64,000 nucleotides of DNA from Pantoea endophytica. GTDB taxonomy: Bacteria; Pseudomonadota; Gammaproteobacteria; Enterobacterales; Enterobacteriaceae. The position numbers and the translations under genes were made by a program. The stretch's first letter is position 1. Each line of letters opens with the position of its first letter. The stretch covers positions 124,001 to 188,000 of the forward strand of contig NZ_PJRT01000005.1 of assembly GCF_002858935.1 (NCBI RefSeq), in the 5' to 3' direction. The notes beneath the pieces were generated by a model. It did not search any database, was not told where the DNA came from, and saw only the letters and a list, made by a program, of their open reading frames with translations. Shown in pieces: positions 34,505 through 42,167 of the stretch.

Positions 34505-34632
34505 AAAAAAACAATATGGCTAAATTATGAACGCTGATTACAGTGAATCTTTGCGTTAAATCGCTCTTAATCAAGGTCTTTTCACATAACTTATTCTTCC
34601 TGAGCAGAAGAGATATATTTGCCTCGTGTGCT

Positions 34633-34658
34633 GGATTTATGTATAAAGTCATAAATCC
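34633..34658 (+). promoter_or_regulatory. parA operator palindrome
   Basis: GGATTTATG and CATAAATCC, exact complements, flank eight bases and end 18 bases before the parA ATG. Long ParA proteins with an N-terminal HTH repress their own operon at such a site, so this is the likely ParA operator. Confidence 0.6.
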
Positions 34659-34676
34659 TACATGTGTGGAGCAAGT

Positions 34677-35876
34677 ATGGCTAACGATGAGAAGCAAGTT
34701 CTGAAGGTCGCACAACGTTCAGAAAGAATGCTGATGAGCCTGACTGAACAGATTCAGGCGCAGAAAGAAGAATTGCGGGAAAACACGTTCTATCAGGTTT
34801 ACGCTAAAGCGGCGTTAGCCAAACTGCCCAAATTGACGCGTGCGAGCGTGGATTACGCTGTCAACGAAATGGAAGAAAATGGTTATCCGTTCGATAAGCG
34901 TGCAGCGGGCAGCTCAACCAAGTATGCGATGTCGATCCAGAATATCATCGATATCTATCACCATCGCGGTGTGCCCAAGTACCGCGATCGCCACCATGAA
35001 GCCTTTAGCATCTTTGTTGGCAACCTCAAAGGCGGCGTTTCGAAAACGGTCTCTACCGTTTCGCTGGCACACGCATTACGTGCGCATCCGCATCTGCTAT
35101 TTGAAGATCTGCGTATTCTGGTCATCGATCTGGACCCGCAATCTTCCGCCACCATGTTCCTGAACCATCAACGTTCAGTGGGATTAGTAGAAGCGACCGC
35201 CGCACAGGCGATGCTGCAGAACGTCAGCCGCGAAGAGTTACTCAACGAGTTTATCGTTTCCTCGATTATTCCGGGCGTCGATGTGCTGCCGGCGTCAATT
35301 GATGACGCCTTTATTGCCTCGCGTTGGGAAGAGTTGTGTGCCGCTCACCTGCCCGAACAAAACATCCACGCGGTGCTGTATGACAATGTAGTGGCCAAGC
35401 TGAAGAAAGATTACGACTTTATCTTTATCGACAGCGGCCCGCATCTTGATGCCTTCCTGAAGAACGCCATTGCTGCTTCAGACCTGCTGATGACGCCAGT
35501 GCCGCCCGCGCAGGTGGATTTCCACTCCACGCTGAAGTATTTAACGCGTTTGCCGGAGTTGATTGGGATCATAGAGGAATCGGGCGCAGCCTGCCGTTTG
35601 CAAGGCAACATTGGCTTTATGTCTAAACTGTCGAATAAAGCGGATCACAAGCTGTGTCACAGCCTGGCGAAAGAGATATTTGGCGGCGACATGCTTGATG
35701 CTGCGTTGCCGCGTCTGGATGGCTTTGAGCGCTGCGGAGAGTCGTTTGATACGGTTATCTCAGCCAACCCATCAACCTACGTGGGCAGCACCGAAGCCTT
35801 AAAGAATGCGCGTTCAGCGGCGGAAGATTTCGCGAAAGCCGTATTTGACCGTATTGAATTCATTCGCCTGAACTGA
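34677..35876 (+). CDS. parA: Partition ATPase ParA (type Ia, P1/F type)
   Basis: A 399-residue protein from the ATG at 34677, preceded by GGAG; a frame from 34662 adds five residues. The length and the N-terminal helix-turn-helix region (about 30-100) mark a type Ia ParA that also represses transcription. The deviant Walker A motif is KGGVSKT (about residue 117), Walker A' is VIDLDPQSSATMF (about 148) and Walker B is FIFIDSGPHLD (about 247). It forms dynamic ATP-bound patches on the nucleoid that move ParB-parS complexes. parB follows after seven bases. Confidence 0.95.
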   Translation: MANDEKQVLKVAQRSERMLMSLTEQIQAQKEELRENTFYQVYAKAALAKLPKLTRASVDYAVNEMEENGYPFDKRAAGSSTKYAMSIQNIIDIYHHRGVPKYRDRHHEAFSIFVGNLKGGVSKTVSTVSLAHALRAHPHLLFEDLRILVIDLDPQSSATMFLNHQRSVGLVEATAAQAMLQNVSREELLNEFIVSSIIPGVDVLPASIDDAFIASRWEELCAAHLPEQNIHAVLYDNVVAKLKKDYDFIFIDSGPHLDAFLKNAIAASDLLMTPVPPAQVDFHSTLKYLTRLPELIGIIEESGAACRLQGNIGFMSKLSNKADHKLCHSLAKEIFGGDMLDAALPRLDGFERCGESFDTVISANPSTYVGSTEALKNARSAAEDFAKAVFDRIEFIRLN

Positions 35877-35883
35877 GGTTACT

Positions 35884-36855
35884 ATGAGCGCAAAAAGAAT
35901 CACTATTGGCCGAACCTTCAGCCAGACACCATTGCAGACTGAGGAAAGCGCCGATGGCCATTCTCAGACATTTATTCTGGCGACGGGTAAACGCGCCCTG
36001 TTCACGCTGGAGCACATCCCGGCGAAGGAAATTGAAGAGAAAACCTTCGTTAAGATGGAAACCAATGGCCGCGATCAGTCTGGCCTGACGCCAGAATCGC
36101 TGCGCGACATCATTCGCACCATCAAATTGCAGCAGTTTTCCCCGGCGATTGGCGTAAAGCGTGACGATCGCATTGAGATTCTCGATGGTTCACGCCGTCG
36201 TGCAGCGGCTCTGCACTGCAAAACTGGGCTTGATGTGTTGGTTACAGACGTGGCTATCTCGGCGGAAGAAGCGCGTCGTTTAGCCCAGGATATTCAGACC
36301 GCGCGCGAGCACAATCTGCGTGAAGTGGGCATGCGTCTGCTATCGCTTAAAGAGAGTGGATTGTCGCAGAAAGAGATTGCGCAAAGCGAAGGCTTATCGC
36401 AGGCCAAGGTAACGCGTGCATTGCAAGCGGCAAGCGTGCCGCTTGAGCTGGTAACGCTGTTCCCGAATCATTCAGAGCTGACCTATCCTGACTATAAATC
36501 GCTGCTGCAGGCGTATGAGAAGCTGCAGGAAACCGGACAAACGGTTGATGCCCTAATCGATACTATAGGTATGGATGTTGATACCGTATGCGCGCGCGAT
36601 GGATTGGCGGAAGACGAAGTGAAGAATGGCATTCTGCGTTTAGTGCGTAACGGCAGCCAAACGCTGATTCAGTCACCGGCAAAAGATAAAACCGTGGCGA
36701 CGCCATTATGGAGTTTCGCCGATAAAGACCGCTTTGCGCGTAAGAAAACGCGCGGACGCATGTTCAGCTACGAGTTTAATCGCCAGTCAAAAGAGTTGCA
36801 GGAAGAGTTGGATAAAGTGATTAACGAGACGCTCAATAAGTATCTTAATCAGTAA
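35884..36855 (+). CDS. parB: Centromere-binding protein ParB (P1 type)
   Basis: A 323-residue protein. The N-terminal ParB/Srx region contains DRIEILDGSRRRAAALHC, and the helix-turn-helix (about 160-185) reads SQKEIAQSEGLSQAKVTRAL. The C-terminal 40 residues (FSYEFNRQSKELQEELDKVI) form the dimerisation end that in P1 ParB contacts the B-box hexamers. It binds parS, here most likely the box-rich region directly downstream, and stimulates ParA. Co-transcribed with parA, terminator after the stop. Confidence 0.95.
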   Translation: MSAKRITIGRTFSQTPLQTEESADGHSQTFILATGKRALFTLEHIPAKEIEEKTFVKMETNGRDQSGLTPESLRDIIRTIKLQQFSPAIGVKRDDRIEILDGSRRRAAALHCKTGLDVLVTDVAISAEEARRLAQDIQTAREHNLREVGMRLLSLKESGLSQKEIAQSEGLSQAKVTRALQAASVPLELVTLFPNHSELTYPDYKSLLQAYEKLQETGQTVDALIDTIGMDVDTVCARDGLAEDEVKNGILRLVRNGSQTLIQSPAKDKTVATPLWSFADKDRFARKKTRGRMFSYEFNRQSKELQEELDKVINETLNKYLNQ

Positions 36856-36863
36856 TTGAAATG

Positions 36864-36884
36864 CCGCCTCCGGGCGGTTTTTTT
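36864..36884 (+). terminator. Rho-independent terminator of parAB
   Basis: CCGCC and GGCGG pair around TCCG and are followed by seven T residues, eight bases after the parB stop codon. Strong intrinsic terminator. Confidence 0.9.
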
Positions 36885-36901
36885 ATGCCCTTCTCAATGC
36901 C

Positions 36902-37197
36902 TCGCCAGCGCAATTTCATCGCTAACTGTATGAAATGTAGCTTATCGCCGCGGGAATTTCAGCCTGAAATCGCCACTGTTTTAGCCAGCAGCTCAAGGTA
37001 TCCATTAATAAATCACCAATACCGATTAACTGACTGCAGCCAATTTAACCAGCTGTGCGCGAAAGCGACAACAGCCAGCAACAGCAGAATTGCCGTCCAG
37101 CCAGCGAGTGAAATGTCATCTGCTCGCCTAATCGATTTCATCTCTATTGTTATGAAATTTAAGGATTTTTAGCTAAAATTTCAGGCTGAAATCGCCA
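36902..37197. other. Candidate parS centromere with P1-type A and B boxes
   Basis: ATTTCA-type heptamers in both directions occur at 36913, 36930, 36956, 36964, 37108, 37135, 37152, 37178 and 37186. TCGCCA hexamers occur at 36902, 36970 and 37192, with near-copies at 36945 and 37124. Two nearly identical 20-base units, ATTTCAGCCTGAAATCGCCA at 36956 and the same with one change at 37178, stand 222 bases apart. P1 ParB recognises ATTTCA(A/C) and TCGCCA, and P1 parS also lies just after parB. A 103-codon frame here is not credible. Confidence 0.75.
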
Positions 37198-37264
37198 ATT
37201 AACTTTTAGTTTCAGCCACCCTCAAAAATCCCTAAGCGAGATTAGCCAGATGATATTCAATGAT

Positions 37265-37287
37265 TTATCCACAGAAAACGTGGATAA
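37265..37287. promoter_or_regulatory. Two inverted DnaA boxes
   Basis: TTATCCACA (37265-37273) and CGTGGATAA (37279-37287) are a perfect DnaA box and a one-mismatch box in opposite directions, five bases apart. They lie between parS and the next gene, about 5 kb from the repA origin. Confidence 0.6.
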
Positions 37288-37302
37288 CTTTCAAGATTCA
37301 CC

Positions 37303-39231
37303 TTACTCAATTAACGTTAAAGCTGATGAAAATTGCCAGACCGCATCGCGCACGCGCACAGGTTTATTAATCAGCCCCAACGCATAAAAGCGATCGGCGA
37401 TGGTCTGCTGCTCTTTGATTACTTCGAAGGCCATCGCACGTGTTTTGTGGCTGCGGCGAGTCAAGGCACGTTCAACTGATGCGATTTCCAATCCAAGCTC
37501 CTGAGCCAATAACATTGATGCTTCGTGGCGATGGCTATCGATGAACAAACCCGTTTGTTGCAAACTCTCCACCAGCTGTCTGAGGATGTCATGGTGCTGT
37601 TCAACGTAATCACGCCGCGCCAGATAGAACTGATGATTACGTACGCGCCCATCACCATTGACCAAAACTCGCAGCTCGGGATTGCTTTCCGCAGCGCTGA
37701 GCAACGGATCCCACATCATCCAGGCATCAACCGAAAGATAATCACTGGCGGTGAGCGGATATTTCGGCGGCGTATACACCACTTTGAGTTCATCCAGACC
37801 AATGCCCGCTTCCTCCAGTAACTGCAGCAGTAGCCAGTGGACGTTCGAGCCTTTATTAACCGATATGCGCTTACCGCGCAGATCGTTGATGGTGCGAATA
37901 TCGCTGTCATGCAGTACCACAATGCCAACGCTGCTTGGCGCTGGCGGCTCCCAGGCAATATAAGTCACCGCATTGCCACTCGCCTGGGCGAAGATCGGGG
38001 GTACTTCACCGGTCGTACCAAAATCGATTTCGTTGTTTTGCAGCGCATACAGCAGCTGTGGCCCGGCGGGAAACTCACTCCATAACACGCTAATGCCTTG
38101 CTGAGCGAAACAGTGTTCGAGGCTCTGACGGGCTTTTAACACCCCGAGATTGCCAAACTTCTGGTAGCCAATGCGCAGCTCACGCTCCTGCGTCCCGTGT
38201 GTATGAGATGTCGACGTAGTTACCGGCGCTTTTCGCCGTCCTTTAATCATTCCCTGATTCGCCAGATGCGTGCGCAATGTGTGGCGGCTGATACCTAATA
38301 GCGCCGCAGCCTGGGTTTGATTGTGATCTGTCATCGATAGCGCATTGCTAATAAGGCTGCTGATAACGCGATCAAACAGTTGTTGCGGCTGACTGGTTAG
38401 CTGCTGCTGAAGAAAACTGTCGAGCGTTGAATCGTTTGACTCGTTAAAGCCATGTTCACTGTAACCAGCAAGTCGCAACTGTGCGGGTGTCAGCGTCTCT
38501 TCGCGGCTCAGCAATACGGCGTTATGTAGCGTGTTCTCCAGTTCACGGATATTGCCCGGCCAGCTGTATTCGCGCAGCGCTTCAAGCGCATCAGCAGAAA
38601 GACGCCGTGCCGGGCGCCCTAAACGTCGTGCGTAGAGGGCGAGGAAGTGCTGTGCCAGCAGCGGAATGTCTTCACGGCGCTGACGCAGCGGCGGTAATGG
38701 CACCACCGCAATATTCAGGCGATAGAACAGATCTTCGCGAAAGCGTCGCTCGCGAATCGCCTGCGCCAAATCCACATGCGTAGCCGCGATAACCCGCACA
38801 TCCACCTTGATTGCTTTTCGCGAGCCCACGCGCGTAATCTCACGCTCCTGCAGCACACGCAGCAATTTAACCTGCAGTGAAGGGCTCAGCTCGCCAATCT
38901 CATCCAGCAGCAAGGTGCCGCCTTGCGCTGATTCAAACCAGCCGGGATGTGACTGCGTCGCGCCGGTAAAAGCGCCTTTCTCATGGCCAAACAACTCGGC
39001 TTCAGCCAGGCTTTCCGTCAGCGCGCCGCAGTTAACCGCGAGGAAAGGGCCGTGACGTCGCTGGCTGTGATGATGCAGATAGCGCGCCACCACTTCTTTA
39101 CCTGTGCCGGTTTCGCCGACAATCAGCACGGTGGCATCTGTGGGCGCGAACTTATCCAGCAGCGATTGAAACGCCAGAGAAGCGGGATCGACTAAGCGCG
39201 GTGAATCGGTGGGATTATAGGTGGTTAACAT
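37303..39231 (-). CDS. Sigma-54-dependent activator with C-terminal SsuA-like sensory domain
   Basis: A protein of 642 residues if started at 39231, with AGGA upstream (650 from 39255). It has no N-terminal sensory domain. The AAA+ module begins almost at once: Walker A GETGTGKE (about 40-47), the sigma-54 contact loop GAFTGA (about 86-91) and Walker [10 protein letters not shown] Fis-type helix-turn-helix follows ([20 protein letters not shown], about 297). The last 300 residues resemble a sulfonate-binding protein without a signal peptide: [32 protein letters not shown]. It is probably a cytoplasmic sensor of organosulfur compounds that switches on the divergent ssuD operon. Confidence 0.88.
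   Translation of the reverse strand: MLTTYNPTDSPRLVDPASLAFQSLLDKFAPTDATVLIVGETGTGKEVVARYLHHHSQRRHGPFLAVNCGALTESLAEAELFGHEKGAFTGATQSHPGWFESAQGGTLLLDEIGELSPSLQVKLLRVLQEREITRVGSRKAIKVDVRVIAATHVDLAQAIRERRFREDLFYRLNIAVVPLPPLRQRREDIPLLAQHFLALYARRLGRPARRLSADALEALREYSWPGNIRELENTLHNAVLLSREETLTPAQLRLAGYSEHGFNESNDSTLDSFLQQQLTSQPQQLFDRVISSLISNALSMTDHNQTQAAALLGISRHTLRTHLANQGMIKGRRKAPVTTSTSHTHGTQERELRIGYQKFGNLGVLKARQSLEHCFAQQGISVLWSEFPAGPQLLYALQNNEIDFGTTGEVPPIFAQASGNAVTYIAWEPPAPSSVGIVVLHDSDIRTINDLRGKRISVNKGSNVHWLLLQLLEEAGIGLDELKVVYTPPKYPLTASDYLSVDAWMMWDPLLSAAESNPELRVLVNGDGRVRNHQFYLARRDYVEQHHDILRQLVESLQQTGLFIDSHRHEASMLLAQELGLEIASVERALTRRSHKTRAMAFEVIKEQQTIADRFYALGLINKPVRVRDAVWQFSSALTLIE
38455..38468 (-). repeat. 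Iteron-like copy inside the sigma-54 activator gene
   Basis: TTCACTGTAACCAG differs by one base from the iteron core, and lies in the linker before the helix-turn-helix. The gene is on the minus strand, where the match reads CTGGTTACAGTGAAC. Confidence 0.6.
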
Positions 39232-39308
39232 GGCATTGAGTCCTGTAACGAGCATATCGTTAACCTAAATGCTCACGCTGACTATTAACACCATGTAAAA
39301 AGCATAAG

Positions 39309-39358
39309 CAGTTGCATATGCAGCAATTGCTGTTGCGCCAGAGTCGCAAATGCAACTG
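39309..39358 (+). promoter_or_regulatory. Candidate upstream activating sequence for the sigma-54 activator
   Basis: CAGTTGCAT (39309) and ATGCAACTG (39350) are exact complements whose starts are 41 bases apart, about four helical turns. They lie 65-115 bases before the -24 box, where enhancer-binding proteins usually bind. Further GCAATTGC palindromes lie between them. Confidence 0.55.
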
Positions 39359-39420
39359 TTTTGGTTGACGGCGACAAGGCTAACCGCCTGAAATACGGGG
39401 ATTCGCGCCCGTTAACAACC

Positions 39421-39435
39421 TGGCACGCTTTCTGC
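39421..39435 (+). promoter_or_regulatory. Sigma-54 (-24/-12) promoter of the ssuD operon
   Basis: TGGCACGCTTTCTGC keeps the invariant GG-N10-GC spacing and matches the TGGCAC-N5-TTGC consensus except for one base. The start point would be near 39447, 60 bases before ssuD. A perfect palindrome, AAAATGATCATTTT (39465), lies in the leader. Confidence 0.8.
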
Positions 39436-39505
39436 TAACAGCTATATAACCAAATAAGCAGTTCAAAATGATCATTTTTTAATAAAGTTATATAGGAAAA
39501 GCATA

Positions 39506-40678
39506 ATGGCCGATTCCGCGAACGATAAAATTAATGTCTTCTGGTTTTTACCGACGCACGGTGATGGACGCTACCTCGGCACCACGCAAGGCGGACGCCC
39601 GGTCGATTTACCCTACTTGCAGCAAGTGGCGCTCGCCGCCGACAATCTTGGCTTCTACGGCGTATTAATTCCTACCGGCAAAAGCTGTGAAGATTCCTGG
39701 CTGGTGGCCTCGGCGTTAGCGCCGATCACCAAACGTCTGCGCTATTTAGTGGCGGTGCGTCCTGGCCTGCAGCCGCCAACGCTGGCAGCCCGCATGGCGA
39801 CCACGCTTGATCGTCTGTCTGAAGGGCGTTTACTGATTAACGTGGTGACCGGCGGCGATCCGATTGAGAACAAAGGCGACGGCATTTTCCTCAACCACAG
39901 TGAACGTTATGAAGTCACCAAAGAGTTCCTCGACGTCTACAGTCGCCTGATGCGCGGCGAGAAAGTGGATTACGAAGGCAAACACATTCACGTTGAAGGC
40001 GCAGAAGTGCTGTTTCCGCCGGTGCAGGAAAAGGGGCCGCCGCTCTATTTTGGTGGTTCATCTGAGGCGGCGATTGATGTAGCAGCGGAACAGATCGATA
40101 CCTATCTCACCTGGGGCGAGCCGCCAGCGCAGGTTGCCGAGAAGCTGGAAGTGGTGCGCGCACGTGCAGAACAGCGCGGACGTAAGCTGGAATACGGCAT
40201 TCGTTTGCATGTGATTGTGCGCGAGACCGAAGAAGAAGCCAAAGCGGCGGCAGATAAGTTGATTGGTCATCTTGATGAAGAGACCATCGCGCAGGCGCAG
40301 AAAATCTTTGCGCGTATGGATTCCGCCGGTCAGGCACGAATGAGCGCGTTGCACAACGGCTCGCGCGACAACCTCTATATCTCGCCGAATCTGTGGGCGG
40401 GCGTGGGTCTGGTGCGCGGAGGCGCGGGCACTGCGCTGGTCGGCAGCCCGGAGCAGGTGGCTGAGCGTATCCGCGAATATCAGGCGCTGGGTGTCACCAA
40501 CTTCATTCTGTCCGGTTATCCGCATCTGGAAGAAGCGCATCGCGTGGCCGAATTACTGTTGCCGCTGCTACCGCTGGCTAACGCACAGCAGCAGCGTGAA
40601 CGCACCATTAACACCGGCCCGTTTGGTGAAACCATTGGCGGCGATAAGCGTCCGTCAAAACAGACGAGCGCCAGCTAA
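39506..40678 (+). CDS. ssuD: FMNH2-dependent alkanesulfonate monooxygenase SsuD
   Basis: A 390-residue luciferase-fold enzyme, close to the 381 residues of E. coli SsuD. Family signatures are [17 protein letters not shown] at the start, [16 protein letters not shown] with the conserved Cys, [15 protein letters not shown], and the loop Arg-containing [18 protein letters not shown]. It releases sulfite from alkanesulfonates using FMNH2 supplied by a flavin reductase; no SsuE-like reductase is encoded in the window. First gene after the sigma-54 promoter, hence probably induced under sulfate limitation. Confidence 0.95.
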   Translation: MADSANDKINVFWFLPTHGDGRYLGTTQGGRPVDLPYLQQVALAADNLGFYGVLIPTGKSCEDSWLVASALAPITKRLRYLVAVRPGLQPPTLAARMATTLDRLSEGRLLINVVTGGDPIENKGDGIFLNHSERYEVTKEFLDVYSRLMRGEKVDYEGKHIHVEGAEVLFPPVQEKGPPLYFGGSSEAAIDVAAEQIDTYLTWGEPPAQVAEKLEVVRARAEQRGRKLEYGIRLHVIVRETEEEAKAAADKLIGHLDEETIAQAQKIFARMDSAGQARMSALHNGSRDNLYISPNLWAGVGLVRGGAGTALVGSPEQVAERIREYQALGVTNFILSGYPHLEEAHRVAELLLPLLPLANAQQQRERTINTGPFGETIGGDKRPSKQTSAS

Positions 40679-40692
40679 TGCAGGAGAAGGCA

Positions 40693-42093
40693 ATGGCACG
40701 GGTAATCATTGTTGGCGGTGGCTTTAGCGGCACAGCGCTGGCGATTCATCTCGCACGAACCTCATCGAGCAGATTACTGATTACAGTGGTCGAACCGCGC
40801 GCCAATCTCGGCGGCGGCGTTGCCTATTCCACGCAGGAGCCTGCGCACCGCATCAACGTACCCGCTTCGCGCATGCAGTTGAGCGGTGAAGAGCAGGGCG
40901 CGTTTGACCGCTGGTATCGCCAACAGCCGGAATGTTCACTGGACTCAGTAGCACACTGTGAAGACGGCGCGGTCTATCCGCAGCGCAGCCTGTTCGGTCG
41001 CTATCTGGCAGAACAGTTTGCGCAAGCTGCGCAGGCGTATCCGCACGTCACGCTGCGCCATGTTCAGGCCAGCGCCGTGGCCTGGGAAGGCGAGCAGCTG
41101 TTGCTCAGCAACGGCGAAATGTTGCGGGGTGATGTACTGGCGTTAGCGATCAGTCATCCGCCACCATCGTTGCCGCGTGCGCTGCAACCGTTCTCGGCGC
41201 ATCCGGCGCTGATTGCCAATCCGTGGCAGCACGGCGTATTAGACGCCATCGATCCTCAATCCTCGGTGGCGATTATCGGTACCGGCTTGAGCATGGCGGA
41301 CGTGGTGGCTTCGTTGAGCACCAGACAGCATCGTGGCCCGTTAATCGCCTTCTCGCGCCGTGGGCAGCTCTCGCGCGATAACCTGAGCGGTGAATGGCCT
41401 GAATGGACATTAGCCCCGCAGGATGCGACCAGCGCGCGTCTGTGGCTGCGACATATCCGCGCCGAGGTTGCGCGTGCCGCTGAGCAGGATTTGCCGTGGC
41501 AGCGCGTGCTCGATCAGGTGCGCGTGCAAGGTCAGGATATCTGGCAATCGCTGCCGCTACGTGAACAGCAACGTTTTGTCCGTCATTTGCGCTCGTGGTG
41601 GGATGTGTATCGCTATCGCATCGCGCCGCAGGTGTCAGCGGTGATCAGCGCACGACGTCAGCAGGGCAGTTTGAAGGTGCTGGCCGCGCGCCTTAGCGAA
41701 ATCTCCGATGTCGGCATCCAACTGCAAATCACGCTACGCACGCGCGAGGGCGCCAGCGAAACCCACCGCCTCGATCATCTGATTGTCACCACCGGTCCCG
41801 GCCATGAAGCCTTAACTGCCAGCCAGCCGCTGCTGCAGTCGCTCAGCCGGCAAGGGCTAATCCGTGCTGACCTGCTCGGTTTTGGTATTGATGTCGACAG
41901 CCAGTCGCACACGCTCAATGTTACCGGCCAACCCAATGCGCGCCTGTTTGTCGTCGGTCCCGCTGCGCGTGCGCGCTTCGGTGAACTGATGGGTTTGCCG
42001 CAGGTTGCCGATCACGCCGCCGCTGTGGCGAAACATATTTTACAAGAACTGCAAATCGCTCCCGCCGAGCGATGTCCCCCTTCAGCGCTTTAA
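40693..42093 (+). CDS. FAD/NAD(P)-binding oxidoreductase in the sulfonate operon
   Basis: A protein of 466 residues from the ATG at 40693, with AGGAG upstream; the frame from 40678 overlaps the ssuD stop. The dinucleotide fold is seen in VIIVGGGFSGTALAIHLA, followed by GGGVAYST and INVPASRM, and a second glycine motif GTGLSMADVVASL near residue 195 suggests NAD(P)H binding. It resembles the NAD_binding_9 proteins found beside ssu genes. It might reduce flavin or hydroxylate an organosulfur intermediate. Two iteron-like sequences (40777, 40935) fall inside it. Confidence 0.8.
   Translation: MARVIIVGGGFSGTALAIHLARTSSSRLLITVVEPRANLGGGVAYSTQEPAHRINVPASRMQLSGEEQGAFDRWYRQQPECSLDSVAHCEDGAVYPQRSLFGRYLAEQFAQAAQAYPHVTLRHVQASAVAWEGEQLLLSNGEMLRGDVLALAISHPPPSLPRALQPFSAHPALIANPWQHGVLDAIDPQSSVAIIGTGLSMADVVASLSTRQHRGPLIAFSRRGQLSRDNLSGEWPEWTLAPQDATSARLWLRHIRAEVARAAEQDLPWQRVLDQVRVQGQDIWQSLPLREQQRFVRHLRSWWDVYRYRIAPQVSAVISARRQQGSLKVLAARLSEISDVGIQLQITLRTREGASETHRLDHLIVTTGPGHEALTASQPLLQSLSRQGLIRADLLGFGIDVDSQSHTLNVTGQPNARLFVVGPAARARFGELMGLPQVADHAAAVAKHILQELQIAPAERCPPSAL
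40777..40790 (+). repeat. Iteron-like copy inside the FAD oxidoreductase gene
   Basis: CTGATTACAGTGGT matches the first 12 bases of the iteron core. A second near-copy, TTCACTGGACTCAG at 40935-40948, is in reverse orientation and nearly equals the second repA-upstream iteron (TTCACTGGAGTCAGTAG). Confidence 0.5.
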
Positions 42094-42167
42094 TCTCTCA
42101 ACATCCTAAAAATTAACTGACGAACGCCGGGTCGTAACACGATCACGGCCTCGCTATGGAGATTGCT

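Larger units (their letters stand above)
33124..34547. repeat. Large dispersed iteron array between repA and parA (incA-like)
   Basis: About 25 copies of a 14-base core, CTGATTACAGTGAA, often extended to ACTGATTACAGTGAACGTT. Twenty read forwards, starting at 33391, 33429, 33463, 33596, 33701, 33787, 33833, 33930, 33974, 34014, 34057, 34098, 34142, 34191, 34269, 34300, 34321, 34362, 34448 and 34534. Five read in reverse, at 33124 (partial), 33195, 33223, 33242 and 33532. Most differ by at most one or two bases, but the spacers are unrelated in sequence. It is probably a RepA-titrating, copy-control and incompatibility locus. No protein gene is credible here; short frames are translated repeats. 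Confidence 0.92.

Noticed and set aside
33124-34547. CRISPR array
   Set aside because: The repeats are only 14-19 bases, occur in both directions, have variable spacers and flank a replication gene; no cas genes.
36861-37172. 103-codon frame after parB
   Set aside because: It begins inside the parAB terminator and runs through the parS-like boxes; composition is not protein-like.
39896-39908. CACAGTGAACGTT in ssuD, resembling the iteron end
   Set aside because: It spells the conserved HSERY peptide of SsuD, and only the right half of the iteron matches; may be chance.
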